DNA of 64,000 nucleotides from Plantibacter elymi (nom. nud.) (GTDB lineage Bacteria > Actinomycetota > Actinomycetes > Actinomycetales > Microbacteriaceae), in NCBI RefSeq assembly GCF_900177795.1, contig NZ_FXWJ01000006.1:62001-126000 (forward strand), written 5' to 3'. Below, one piece after another: positions 1 to 8,312 of the stretch. A model generated the notes under the pieces. It did not search any database and was not told where the DNA came from. It saw only the letters and a list, made by a program, of their open reading frames with translations. Numbering within the stretch: the stretch's first letter is position 1; each line of letters starts with the position of its first letter. Position numbers and translations under genes: made by a program.

Positions 1-273
1 CCCGCGGGCGGTGAACGCGGTGGCCACGCGTCCGATCTCCGAGTGCTCGGCCTCGGTCAGGATCCGGATCGTCGCGAGCACCTCGTCGCCCTCCTGCGCC
101 CAGGCGATGAGGGTCCCGTCCTCGATGTCGCGTCCGTCGAGATCGGCGAAGAGCGCCGTCTGCTCGACGACGAAGACGTCGACACGGATCTTCAGCACGC
201 GGTAGAGCGTCACCGGATCCATCTCGGCCGCTCTGGCGACGTGGTACTCGACGGGAGGTTGCTCGCTGGTCAT
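1..273 (-). CDS. GNAT family N-acetyltransferase, ElaA-like (3' end cut by window)
   Basis: Reading the minus strand from an ATG at 271-273 gives a protein that begins MTSEQPPVEYHVARAAEMD and runs off the left edge without a stop. The segment LYRVLKIRVDVFVVEQ followed by DLDGRDIEDGT and then ATIRILTE matches the first half of the ElaA subgroup of GNAT acetyltransferases, which use acetyl-CoA on an unknown small acceptor. Only about 91 residues are present, so the acetyl-CoA binding loop is not visible. The gene is divergent from hemQ, with 91 bp between the two starts. The family call is firm; the substrate is unknown. Confidence 0.75.
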   Translation of the reverse strand, partial: MTSEQPPVEYHVARAAEMDPVTLYRVLKIRVDVFVVEQTALFADLDGRDIEDGTLIAWAQEGDEVLATIRILTEAEHSEIGRVATAFTARG

Positions 274-364
274 CACCCGACTGTATCGGCGGTGAGGCTG
301 GGCTCGGTGTCAATCGTGACCTGCCCCTTTTGCCCAATCGACCGAACTGGGTGAGGATAGGACT

Positions 365-1087
365 ATGACTCACCCGGCCTCTGCCGAGGCATCGCACCAC
401 CCGACCGACTCAGCCACCCCGACTGGCCCCTCAGGATTCACCCTCTGGGCTGTCCTGCGCCGCGAGCCGGCAAGTGCGCTGCCGCTCGGCGAAGAGCATG
501 TCTCCGAACTCGAAGCATCCATCGCGCTCGTCGAAGCCCAGGGCGTGACCCTGCGCGGCATCTACGACGTGTCCGGCCTCCGCGCCGACGCCGACCTCAT
601 GCTGTGGCTCCACGGCGACACCGCCGAGGGCCTGCAGGCCGGTCTCCGCGAGCTGCGCCGCACCGCCATCCTCGGTTCCCTGTCGCCCACCTGGAACGCC
701 ATGGGCGTCCACCGCGACGCCGAGTTCAACCGGCAGCACGTCCCCGGGTTCCTCCGCGGCATCGAGCCGAAGGGGTGGCTCTGCCTGTACCCCTTCGTGC
801 GCAGCTACGAGTGGTACCTCCTGCCGGAGGAGGAGCGTCGCAAGATGCTCGCCGAGCACGGCCGTCAGGGCGCGGCGTTCACGGGTGTGCTCGCCAACAC
901 GGTCGCCTCCTTCGCCCTCGGCGACTACGAGTGGCTCCTGCCGCTCGAGGCCGATGACGTCGTCGAACTCGTCGACCTCATGCGCGACCTGCGCAACACC
1001 GAAGCTCGCCGCCACGTGCGCGAAGAGGTGCCGTTCTTCACGGGCCGCCGTATCACGCCCGCCGAGGCATTGGAGGTGGTGCGCTGA
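365..1087 (+). CDS. hemQ: Coproheme decarboxylase HemQ
   Basis: The 240-residue protein belongs to the chlorite-dismutase-like HemQ family, which in Actinobacteria and Firmicutes converts iron-coproporphyrin III to heme b with two decarboxylations. The catalytic-tyrosine segment is YPFVRSYEWYLL with the tyrosine at about residue 142, and the presumed proximal heme histidine lies in AEHGRQG at about residue 165. The first 25 residues are a Thr/Ser/Pro-rich extension that is probably disordered. GAGG lies 9 bp before the ATG. It is the first gene of a run in which the next gene overlaps its stop, so it is probably translationally coupled to the coproporphyrin ferrochelatase that makes its substrate. 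hemE and the coproporphyrinogen oxidase gene are not next to it. Confidence 0.93.
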   Translation: MTHPASAEASHHPTDSATPTGPSGFTLWAVLRREPASALPLGEEHVSELEASIALVEAQGVTLRGIYDVSGLRADADLMLWLHGDTAEGLQAGLRELRRTAILGSLSPTWNAMGVHRDAEFNRQHVPGFLRGIEPKGWLCLYPFVRSYEWYLLPEEERRKMLAEHGRQGAAFTGVLANTVASFALGDYEWLLPLEADDVVELVDLMRDLRNTEARRHVREEVPFFTGRRITPAEALEVVR

Positions 1088-2337
1088 TGGCAGCCATGAA
1101 CCTGGGGAGCACCGGAGCCGAGGCCCCCGAGCGCATCGTCCGCGGCGCGACCGACGCAGCAGCGGCCGGCCCTGAGCACGTCTCCGAGCCGACGGACTAC
1201 GACGCCATCCTCCTCGCCGGCTTCGGCGGGCCAGAGGGCCAGGACGACGTCATCCCGTTCCTCCGCAACGTCACGCGCGGGCGAGGGATCCCGGAGGAGC
1301 GTCTCGAAGAGGTGGCGCACCACTACCGCCACTTCGGCGGCGTCAGCCCCATCAACGACCAGAACCGTGCGCTCAAGGCGGCCCTGGAGCTCGAGCTCGC
1401 CTCCCGTGGCATCGACCTCCCGGTCCTCTGGGGCAACCGCAACTGGGACCCCTACCTGCGCGACGCGCTGACCGAGGCGCACGAGCGCGGCTTCACGAAG
1501 CTCATCGCGATCGCCACGAGCGCCTACTCCTCGTACTCGAGCTGCCGGCAGTACCGCGAGGACTTCGCGATCGCCGTCGACGAGACGAACCTCCAGGGCG
1601 AGATCCAGATCGACAAGGTGCGTCAGTTCTTCGACCACCCCGGCTTCGTGACCCCGTTCATCGACGGCGTCCGTGAGGCGATCGCCGAGTACCTGCGCGA
1701 GCAGCCCGAGCTCTCCGCCGAGACGGAGATCGAGGTGCTCTTCGCGACGCACTCGATCCCCACCGGCGACGCCGCGCGCTCCGGCCCCGACTTCCGCGGC
1801 TTCGGCGACCACGGCGCGTACGAGGCCCAGCACCTCGCGGTGGCCGAGGTCGTCATGGCGAACGCCATCGACCAGCTCCGTGAGGCCGGTGTCCTCGGTG
1901 GCGCGGTCGGTAGCGGTGTCTCGGTGCCGTGGCAGCTCGTCTACCAGTCCCGTTCGGGCCCGCCCAGCATGCCGTGGCTCGAGCCCGACATCAACGACGC
2001 GATCGCCGAGCTGCCCGCCGCCGGCCGCAAAGCGATCGTCATCGTGCCGCTCGGCTTCGTGAGCGACCACATGGAGGTCATGTGGGACCTCGACAACGAG
2101 GCCATCGAGACGGCCGGTGAGCACGGCCTGGCCGCTGTCCGCGTCCCGACGCCGGGCACTGCCGCCGCCTACGTCAAGGGACTCGTCGACCTCGTCCTCG
2201 AGCGCCGCGACGGCACGCCCGTCGAGGACCGACCGCACATGACCGACCTCGGGCCCTGGTACGACGTCTGCCGCCCCGGGTGCTGCGAGAACGCCCGGCT
2301 GGGCTTCAAACCGGCGTTCTCGGGGATCGCCCCATGA
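1087..2337 (+). CDS. cpfC: Coproporphyrin III ferrochelatase
   Basis: This 416-residue protein inserts ferrous iron into coproporphyrin III, the step before HemQ (older name hemH). The core YDAILLAGFGGPEG, the segment HYRHFGGVSPIND and the region SAYSSYSSCRQYRED are typical of the family. Actinobacterial ferrochelatases often carry a [2Fe-2S] cluster; here Cys153 in SSCRQY and Cys395, Cys399 and Cys400 in the C-terminal DVCRPGCCENAR are candidate ligands. The N-terminus has about 35 extra residues before the core, so a later start such as the ATG nine bases downstream cannot be excluded. The start overlaps the hemQ stop and the stop overlaps the hemC start (ATGA). Confidence 0.93.
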   Translation: MAAMNLGSTGAEAPERIVRGATDAAAAGPEHVSEPTDYDAILLAGFGGPEGQDDVIPFLRNVTRGRGIPEERLEEVAHHYRHFGGVSPINDQNRALKAALELELASRGIDLPVLWGNRNWDPYLRDALTEAHERGFTKLIAIATSAYSSYSSCRQYREDFAIAVDETNLQGEIQIDKVRQFFDHPGFVTPFIDGVREAIAEYLREQPELSAETEIEVLFATHSIPTGDAARSGPDFRGFGDHGAYEAQHLAVAEVVMANAIDQLREAGVLGGAVGSGVSVPWQLVYQSRSGPPSMPWLEPDINDAIAELPAAGRKAIVIVPLGFVSDHMEVMWDLDNEAIETAGEHGLAAVRVPTPGTAAAYVKGLVDLVLERRDGTPVEDRPHMTDLGPWYDVCRPGCCENARLGFKPAFSGIAP

Positions 2338-3281
2338 CCCTTCGCATCGGAACCCGCGGCAGCGCCCTGGCGCTGGCGCAGACCGGTCATGTGGCCGACG
2401 CCCTCACGGCGGCCACCGGTGAGGACGTCGAGATCGTCACCGTCACGACGCAGGGCGACACGAGTCGCGAGTCGCTCTCGACCATCGGCGGGACGGGTGT
2501 GTTCGTCAACGCGCTCCGCGACGCCCTGCTCGACGGCGCGTGCGATCTCGTCGTGCACTCCTTGAAGGACCTGCCGACGGCTCCGGCCGAGGGCTTCACG
2601 ATCGCCGCCATGCCGATGCGCGAGGATCCGCGCGACGCCCTGTGCGCCTCGGACGACCGCTCGCTCGACGACCTGCCGCAGGGTGCCCGGATCGGCACCG
2701 GCTCACCGCGACGGATCGCGCAGCTGAAGCGCATCCGGCCCGACCTCGAGGTCGTCGACATCCGCGGCAACATCGACACCCGCCTGCGCCGCATCGACGA
2801 CGACCTCGACGCCGTCGTCCTCGCGGCCGCCGGTCTCACGCGCCTCGGACGGCTCGACGCCGTGACCGGGCTCTTCGACCTCGACACCTGGCCGACCGCG
2901 CCTGGGCAGGGGGCGCTCGCGATCGAGTGCCTCGACGACGACGAGTCGTCCATTGCCGGTTCCATCGCTCTGCTCGACCACGCGCCGAGCCGCTGGCAGG
3001 CCACGGCGGAACGGGCGGTGCTCCGTCGACTCGAGGCCGGTTGCTCGGCCCCCGTCGGCGCCGCAGCCTGGCTCGACGACGAGGACCTCGTGCTGCAGGC
3101 CGCCGTCTACTCGCTCGACGGCACCGAGATGATCCACCGGGAGAGCCGCGCGGAGGGCTTCTCCGGCGACGGACACGGACGCGAGCTGCTCCAGGCGGCC
3201 GACGCGCTCGGTGTCTCGCTCGCAGACGAGCTCATCGAGGCCGGCGCAGCCGACCTCGCCCCGCTGGGAGGCGCTGCGTGA
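2334..3281 (+). CDS. hemC: Porphobilinogen deaminase (hydroxymethylbilane synthase)
   Basis: The 315-residue protein polymerises four porphobilinogens into hydroxymethylbilane. It starts MTLRIGTRGSALALAQ, shows VVHSLKDLPT and GTGSPRRIAQL, and has the cofactor-attachment cysteine in EAGCSAPVGA at about residue 237, where the dipyrromethane primer is bound. I chose the ATG at 2334 because it overlaps the cpfC stop as ATGA and begins exactly at the conserved beta strand; the frame is open further upstream but that part overlaps cpfC and has no family similarity. The length agrees with the family. Part of the heme operon. Confidence 0.95.
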   Translation: MTLRIGTRGSALALAQTGHVADALTAATGEDVEIVTVTTQGDTSRESLSTIGGTGVFVNALRDALLDGACDLVVHSLKDLPTAPAEGFTIAAMPMREDPRDALCASDDRSLDDLPQGARIGTGSPRRIAQLKRIRPDLEVVDIRGNIDTRLRRIDDDLDAVVLAAAGLTRLGRLDAVTGLFDLDTWPTAPGQGALAIECLDDDESSIAGSIALLDHAPSRWQATAERAVLRRLEAGCSAPVGAAAWLDDEDLVLQAAVYSLDGTEMIHRESRAEGFSGDGHGRELLQAADALGVSLADELIEAGAADLAPLGGAA

Positions 3282-4102
3282 AGGACTGGACGAAGTCGAA
3301 CACCGTTCCCACCGCCACCAAGCCGCTCGGCGGGTGGCGCGTCCTCGTGCCGCGCGGCGGTCCGTGGGGCGACTCGGTCGCCGGGACGGTCCGTGGCAAG
3401 GGCGGGTCACCCGTCGTCGCCCCGATGATCAACTTCGCCAGCACCGACGACCCGGAGACCCTCGGGGCCGCGCTCGCGGCGCTCGAGGCGGGGGAGTTCG
3501 ACTGGCTGACCGTGACGAGCGCGACCACGGTCGACGTGCTGTCCTCGCAGCGGATCCGGATCCCCGAGACGACGAGGGTCGCCGCCGTCGGCGAGACGAC
3601 CGCTGCCGCGCTCACCGCCGTCGGCTACAGCGTCGACCTCGTGCCGGCGAAGGACAACTCCGCGAAGGGCATGGTGCAGGAGCTCACTGCCCTCGAACCG
3701 CACCCGAAGCGCATCCTCACGCTCCGCTCGGCCATCGCCAAGCCGCTCCTCACGGAGGGCCTGATCGCCGCCGGACACGACGTCCAGTCCGTCGTGGCCT
3801 ACCGCACGGTCGGTGTGCCGGTGGCTGAGAAGATCGTCGCCGACGTCGCCAGCGGCCGGGTGCGTGCCATCCTCGTCACCTCGGGCAGCGTGGCGGAGCA
3901 GGTCCGTTCGCAGTTCCCCGAGATCCCCGAGAGCACCGTCATCGCCGCGATCGGACCCCGCACGGCTCGTGACGCCCGAGGCTACGGGCTCCGGGTCGAC
4001 GTCGTGGCGGAGCAGCAGACGGTCGACTCGCTGATCGAGGCGATCGTGTCCGTGGCGCTCAGCCGGAACCACGACGAGGACGCTGGCGACGGGATCCGCT
4101 GA
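3278..4102 (+). CDS. hemD: Uroporphyrinogen-III synthase
   Basis: The 274-residue protein cyclises hydroxymethylbilane with inversion of ring D. HemD is poorly conserved, but LGGWRVLVPRGGPWG near the N-terminus, DWLTVTSATTVDVL, VAAVGETTAAAL in the middle and VTSGSVAEQV with IAAIGPRTARDA in the second half give the two-lobed pattern of the family. The start is a GTG at 3278 that overlaps the hemC stop by four bases; the open frame extends further left, but only as antisense-free shadow of hemC. Position between hemC and hemB supports the call. A 61-bp gap separates it from hemB. Confidence 0.9.
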   Translation: MKDWTKSNTVPTATKPLGGWRVLVPRGGPWGDSVAGTVRGKGGSPVVAPMINFASTDDPETLGAALAALEAGEFDWLTVTSATTVDVLSSQRIRIPETTRVAAVGETTAAALTAVGYSVDLVPAKDNSAKGMVQELTALEPHPKRILTLRSAIAKPLLTEGLIAAGHDVQSVVAYRTVGVPVAEKIVADVASGRVRAILVTSGSVAEQVRSQFPEIPESTVIAAIGPRTARDARGYGLRVDVVAEQQTVDSLIEAIVSVALSRNHDEDAGDGIR

Positions 4103-4163
4103 CCGGCTTCACGCCCTGCGCGAACCGGGAGGGTGCGTCGGCAGCGGCGCGTAGGCTGGACGG

Positions 4164-5171
4164 GTGAGCATTCCCGAGACCCGTCCCCGTCGTCTCCGGC
4201 AGCAGCCGGCCATCCGTCGCCTCGTCAGCGAGACGCGACTCGACCCGGCGGAGCTGGTGCTTCCCATGTTCGTGCGGGAGGGCGTCTCCGAGCCGGTCGA
4301 GATCTCCTCGATGCCGGGTGTCCGGCAGCACACCGTCGACAGCGCCAAGCGCGCTGCGGCTGAGGCCGCAGCGGCCGGCATCGGTGGGGTCATGCTCTTC
4401 GGTGTCCCGGCCGAGCGCGACGCCGTGGGTTCCGGCGCGACCGACCCCGACGGCATCCTCAACGTCGCGACCCGCGCGCTCGTCGCCGAGGTGGGCGACG
4501 CCCTGGTCGTGCAGACCGATCTCTGCCTCGACGAGTTCACCGATCACGGACACTGCGGTGTCCTCGACGACCGCGGGCGCGTCGACAACGACCGCACACT
4601 CGACCGCTACCGCGACATGGCGCTGGCCCAGGCGGAGTCGGGCTCGGCCCTCCTCGGTCTCTCGGGCATGATGGACGGCCAGGTCGCCGCCGTGCGCGAG
4701 ACGCTCGACGCCGCCGGGTTCGACGACACGATCATCCTCGCCTACTCGGCGAAGTTCGCGTCCGCGCTCTACGGCCCCTTCCGCGAGGCCGTCGACTCGC
4801 AGCTGCAGGGAGACCGCCGCACCTACCAGCTCGACCCCGCCAACCGTCGTGAGGGTCTGCGCGAGGCGCTCATCGACGAGGCCGAGGGCGCCGACATCGT
4901 CATGGTGAAGCCCGCAGGGAGCTTCCTCGACGTCCTGGCCGACGTGGCCGACACGGTGTCGATCCCGGTCTGGGCGTACCAGGTGTCCGGCGAGTACGCG
5001 ATGATCGAGGCCGCCGCCCGGCAGGGCTGGATCGACCGCCGACGCGCGATCGAGGAGTCGGTGCTGTCCATCAAGCGCGCCGGAGCCGAGGTCGTCCTGA
5101 GCTACTGGGCCGTCGAACTCGCCGGTTGGTTGGATGAGGCGCGCGGTCTGCGTGCAGGAGGAACCCGATGA
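4164..5171 (+). CDS. hemB: Delta-aminolevulinic acid dehydratase (porphobilinogen synthase)
   Basis: The 335-residue protein condenses two 5-aminolevulinates to porphobilinogen. Schiff-base lysines are visible in AYSAKFAS (about Lys197) and VMVKPAGS (about Lys249). The metal site reads [14 protein letters not shown]: of the three cysteines of the zinc type the first and third are kept but the second is Asp, a mixed form that suggests altered metal use. GTG start at 4164; no strong ribosome site is obvious. The stop overlaps the hemL ATG by four bases, so hemB and hemL are probably coupled although HemL acts one step earlier in the pathway. Confidence 0.95.
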   Translation: MSIPETRPRRLRQQPAIRRLVSETRLDPAELVLPMFVREGVSEPVEISSMPGVRQHTVDSAKRAAAEAAAAGIGGVMLFGVPAERDAVGSGATDPDGILNVATRALVAEVGDALVVQTDLCLDEFTDHGHCGVLDDRGRVDNDRTLDRYRDMALAQAESGSALLGLSGMMDGQVAAVRETLDAAGFDDTIILAYSAKFASALYGPFREAVDSQLQGDRRTYQLDPANRREGLREALIDEAEGADIVMVKPAGSFLDVLADVADTVSIPVWAYQVSGEYAMIEAAARQGWIDRRRAIEESVLSIKRAGAEVVLSYWAVELAGWLDEARGLRAGGTR

Positions 5172-6583
5172 ACGACGCAGCATTCGCCAGAGCCCAGCGG
5201 TCGATCCCCGGCGGGGTGAACTCGCCCGTCCGCGCCTTCCGCTCCGTCGGTGGCACGCCGCGGTTCATGGTGTCGGCGACCGGCCCCTACATCACCGACT
5301 CCGAGGGCGTGCAGTACGTCGACCTCGTGAGCGCGTGGGGCCCCGCGCTCCTCGGACACGCGCACCCGCAGGTCGTCGAGGCCGTGCAGGCCGCTGCGGC
5401 CCGCGGCCTCTCCTTCGGCGCGTCCACCCCGGCCGAGACCGAGCTCGCGGAGCTCGTCAAGGAGCGTGTCCAGGCATCCGGTGTCGCGCCGATCGAGAAG
5501 CTGCGCATGGTCTCCACCGGCACCGAGGCGACCATGACGGCCATCCGCCTCGCGCGCGGTGCCACCGGTCGCAGCCTCGTCGTGAAGTTCGCCGGGCACT
5601 ACCACGGCCACTCCGACGGTCTGCTCGCCGAAGCGGGGTCGGGCGTCGCGACCCTCGCCCTGCCGGGGTCCGCCGGGGTCACCGCAGAGACGGCCGCCCA
5701 GACGATCGTCGTCCCGTACAACGACCGGTCGGCGCTCCGCGAAGTCTTCGCCGAGCGTGGCCAGGACATCGCCGCGATCATCATGGAGGCGGCCTCCGCC
5801 AACATGGGCGTCGTGCCGCCCGCTCCCGGGTTCAACGCGAGCGTCGTCAAGCTCGCGCACGAGTACGGCGCGCTGGTCATCCTCGACGAGGTGCTCACCG
5901 GGTTCCGCGTCTCCTCCGCCGGTTGGTGGGGGCTCGACAACCGCGGACTCGCCGCCGTCGCACCCGGCACGGAGCCCGTCCCGGGTGCCGAGGCCTGGGA
6001 GGCCGGCAACCACGCCGTCGCGAACTCGACCGGCGCCATCAGCATCCCCGTCGGCGTGTACCAGCCCGACCTCTTCACCTTCGGCAAGGTCATCGGCGGT
6101 GGCATGCCCCTCGCCGCGCTGGGTGGGCGCGCCGAGCTCATGGACCTGCTCGCACCGACCGGCCCGGTCTACCAGGCCGGGACGCTCTCGGGGAACCCGG
6201 TGGCCCTCGCCGCCGGCATCGAGACGCTGCGCCTCGCCGACCAGGACGTCTACCGTCGGGTCGACGCGGCGGCCGCGATCGTGTCCGAGGCGACCTCGAA
6301 CGCGCTCACGGAGGCCGGGGTCGCGCACACCGTGCAACGCGCAGGGAACCTGTTCTCCTTCGCCTTCAGCGAGACGGCACCGACCGATTACGCCGCGGTC
6401 CTGCGCCAGGACGCCTTCCGTTACCCCGCCTTCTTCCACCGCATGCTCGACGCCGGGGTGTCGCTCCCGCCGAGCGTGTACGAGGCATGGTTCGTCTCCG
6501 CGGCGCACGACGACGAGGCGATCGGGCGTATCGTCGACGCCCTGCCCGCGGCGGCCCGTGCGGCTGCGGCGGCCATCCGCTGA
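5168..6583 (+). CDS. hemL: Glutamate-1-semialdehyde 2,1-aminomutase
   Basis: The 471-residue PLP enzyme makes 5-aminolevulinate from glutamate-1-semialdehyde in the C5 pathway. It shows [13 protein letters not shown] at the N-terminus, the PLP region [10 protein letters not shown], and the PLP lysine in [11 protein letters not shown] at about residue 307. A stretch of about 40 residues rich in Ala/Gly/Pro between the LDEVLTGF and TFGKVIGG motifs makes it longer than the common 430 residues. AGGAGG lies 5-10 bp upstream of the ATG. It ends the heme operon; hemA, which makes its substrate, is not in the window. Confidence 0.95.
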   Translation: MNDAAFARAQRSIPGGVNSPVRAFRSVGGTPRFMVSATGPYITDSEGVQYVDLVSAWGPALLGHAHPQVVEAVQAAAARGLSFGASTPAETELAELVKERVQASGVAPIEKLRMVSTGTEATMTAIRLARGATGRSLVVKFAGHYHGHSDGLLAEAGSGVATLALPGSAGVTAETAAQTIVVPYNDRSALREVFAERGQDIAAIIMEAASANMGVVPPAPGFNASVVKLAHEYGALVILDEVLTGFRVSSAGWWGLDNRGLAAVAPGTEPVPGAEAWEAGNHAVANSTGAISIPVGVYQPDLFTFGKVIGGGMPLAALGGRAELMDLLAPTGPVYQAGTLSGNPVALAAGIETLRLADQDVYRRVDAAAAIVSEATSNALTEAGVAHTVQRAGNLFSFAFSETAPTDYAAVLRQDAFRYPAFFHRMLDAGVSLPPSVYEAWFVSAAHDDEAIGRIVDALPAAARAAAAAIR

Positions 6584-6691
6584 GTCGGACGGTCGCCCCG
6601 CCGCCGACGTCGGACGCTGCACAGACCATGCGTTACCGCTTTGTGAACTTCCGGCAACGCGAACGTCGGTGGGGGTTGGCAGACTAGAGGC

Positions 6692-7039
6692 ATGGCCTCC
6701 TTGCGTCTGCACCCCGACCGACTGGAGATCGAGCTGTCCGCGTACGACAAAGCGCTCTCGCTGCGTCGGAGCAACGTCGTCGTGCCACGGTCGAGCATCC
6801 GTTCCGCCACTATCACCGACGACCCGTGGATCTGGGTCCGGGGCATCCGTGCGCCGGGCACCGCGATCCCGTTGACGCTCGCCATCGGCCAGTGGAAGTT
6901 CCACGGTGGCATGGATTTCCTGGTCATCAAGGGCACCAAACCGTCGGTCGTCATCGATCTCGAAGACGCGGAGTACTCGCGGCTCATCATCACGACCCGT
7001 CGCAGCGCCGAGCTCATCGCGGCCCTCGACCTGCACTAG
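6692..7039 (+). CDS. Small conserved protein, possible PH-like fold
   Basis: A 115-residue soluble protein with alternating beta-type segments (LRLHPDRLEIEL, LSLRRSNVVVPRSSI, SVVIDLEDAEY) and a C-terminal helix (RSAELIAALDL). The pattern resembles small bacterial PH-like proteins of Actinobacteria that are annotated only as hypothetical. There is no signal peptide, membrane helix or catalytic motif. A 108-bp gap separates it from hemL and a 191-bp gap from the next gene, so it is probably transcribed alone. The function is not known. Confidence 0.6.
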   Translation: MASLRLHPDRLEIELSAYDKALSLRRSNVVVPRSSIRSATITDDPWIWVRGIRAPGTAIPLTLAIGQWKFHGGMDFLVIKGTKPSVVIDLEDAEYSRLIITTRRSAELIAALDLH

Positions 7040-7230
7040 GACGAGCTGCCGGACGCACGGCGGTTTCGACCGGATCCGGACCGTGGCGGGGACGCGGTGC
7101 TTGCGCATCATGGCGCTGATCGGGGCCGTTCGCAATCATTTGCCTCGAACAGGGCACAAAACGACGTCTGACCGGTATTCTGGGCCCGCTCGAACCTCCG
7201 TAGATCCGCCTGTTCGAAAGGACCACAGCC

Positions 7231-7641
7231 ATGTCGACTCCTCCTCCCGGTGAATACCCCGGCCAGCCGCCGCAGGCTCCTCAGACGCCGCAGCCCCCGA
7301 AGGACCAGTACGGCGCGGCTCCCGCGTACTCCGGCGGCGCAGCTCCCACCGGCGACGCGACCGCCGGCAAGACGCTCGGCATCGTCGGCCTGATCCTCGC
7401 CTTCCTCGCCCCGCCGATCGGTCTCATCCTGAGCATCGTCGCCCTGGTGCAGTCGAAGAACGCGGGTGTCAAGAACACGCTGGCGAAGGTCGGTCTCATC
7501 CTGTCGATCGTCTTCATCGTGCTGGCGATCATCGCGACCATCGCGGGTATCGCGATCGGTGCCTCGGCCATCTCCGAGGTGTGCGGCGAGCTCGGCTCAG
7601 GGACACACACGAGCGGCGGCACCACCATCACCTGCCCGTAA
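7231..7641 (+). CDS. DUF4190-type small membrane protein (copy 1)
   Basis: A 136-residue protein with a Pro/Gln/Gly-rich cytoplasmic-type N-terminus (about 45 residues), then KTLGIVGLILAFLAPPIGLI and a second hydrophobic helix around KVGLILSIVFIVLAIIATI, separated by the short loop QSKNAGVKNTLA. This is the DUF4190 layout. A short cysteine-containing tail follows the second helix. GAAAGGA lies 8 bp before the ATG. The next gene is a shorter paralogue with the same helix pair and the same QSK loop, so the two look like a tandem duplication. No enzymatic role is suggested. Confidence 0.75.
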   Translation: MSTPPPGEYPGQPPQAPQTPQPPKDQYGAAPAYSGGAAPTGDATAGKTLGIVGLILAFLAPPIGLILSIVALVQSKNAGVKNTLAKVGLILSIVFIVLAIIATIAGIAIGASAISEVCGELGSGTHTSGGTTITCP

Positions 7642-7655
7642 GACCGTGACATCCG

Positions 7656-7682
7656 GGCGATTGGGGAGTTGTCCCCATCGCC
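7656..7682 (+). terminator. Hairpin after DUF4190 copy 1
   Basis: GGCGA-T-TGGGGA and its complement TCCCC-A-TCGCC surround a GTTG loop, 14 bp after the stop. There is no U-tract, as is common for terminator-like hairpins in high-GC Actinobacteria. Confidence 0.5.
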
Positions 7683-7752
7683 TGTCGGGTACCTAACCCA
7701 CTACTGTTGGCTCGCGCCCGTGGCGCATCTACCATCCTCGAGAGGAACCATC

Positions 7753-8043
7753 ATGACCAACGCACCCCAGTACAACGCCCCGAAGCAGCCCGGCGCGGCC
7801 CTGCCCGCCGACTACCCGGGCAAGACGCTCGGCCTCGTCGGCCTCATCCTCGCGATCGTCGTGCCGCTCGTCGGCCTGATCATCAGCCTCGTCGCGCAGA
7901 AGCAGTCGAAGGACGCCGGCTACCCGAACCAGCTCGCGAAGATCGGTGTCATCATCGGCATCATCCTCGTCGTGCTCGGCATCATCGGCGGCATCTTCTA
8001 CGCCGTCGCGCTCGGCTCGGTCATGTCGACCGCCGGCTACTGA
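7753..8043 (+). CDS. DUF4190-type small membrane protein (copy 2)
   Basis: A 96-residue paralogue of the preceding gene: polar N-terminus, KTLGLVGLILAIVVPLVGLI, loop QKQSKDAGYPNQLA, then a second helix IGVIIGIILVVLGIIGGI. The open frame reaches back to 7669, but the ATG at 7753 has AGAGGAACC just upstream and begins a sequence like that of copy 1, so I use it. The two paralogues are 111 bp apart with a hairpin between them. Function unknown. Confidence 0.72.
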   Translation: MTNAPQYNAPKQPGAALPADYPGKTLGLVGLILAIVVPLVGLIISLVAQKQSKDAGYPNQLAKIGVIIGIILVVLGIIGGIFYAVALGSVMSTAGY

Positions 8044-8061
8044 GTCCCAGCAGTCCCGTCG

Positions 8062-8096
8062 GCAGCGGCCGGTCGCCTTCGGGCACCGGCCGCTGT
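8062..8096 (+). terminator. Strong GC-rich hairpin after DUF4190 copy 2
   Basis: GCAGCGGCCGGT pairs with ACCGGCCGCTG across a loop of about 11 bases, starting 18 bp after the stop codon. This is the clearest terminator candidate for this gene. Confidence 0.6.
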
Positions 8097-8120
8097 CGCG
8101 TTCCTGGGGCGCTGGGCGGT

Positions 8121-8193
8121 GTCCCTGTCTCAGGAGTCGGCCGGTGTGTCGCCCGGGTGGGCGCGCGCCGCGCCGCAGTTCTCCTGAGTTGGG
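8121..8193. repeat. Family A palindromic element, copy A1
   Basis: The element begins CCTGTCTCAGGAG and ends CTCCTGAGTTGGG with an inner GGTGTGTCG...CGCCGCGCC dyad. It is repeated almost identically 91 bp further on (A2). Both lie between convergent genes. Confidence 0.75.
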
Positions 8194-8211
8194 TAGTGCC
8201 GGTTCGGTAAT

Positions 8212-8285
8212 GTCCCTGTCTCAGGAGTCGGCCGGTGTGTCGCCCGGGTGGGTGCCCGCCGCGCCGCAACTCTCCTGAGTTGGGG
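8212..8285. repeat. Family A palindromic element, copy A2
   Basis: A near-identical direct copy of A1 with a few substitutions, mostly in the right half; the 3' end CTCCTGAGTTGGGG is the canonical family A end. It lies between the DUF4190 copy 2 gene and the convergent quinone-reductase gene. Confidence 0.75.
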
Positions 8286-8312
8286 ACGGCCGGGACTGCT
8301 CCTTGGGTCCGA

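Noticed and set aside
5102-7135. A 677-codon minus-strand frame over hemL
   Set aside because: Antisense shadow; hemL has full catalytic motifs on the plus strand.
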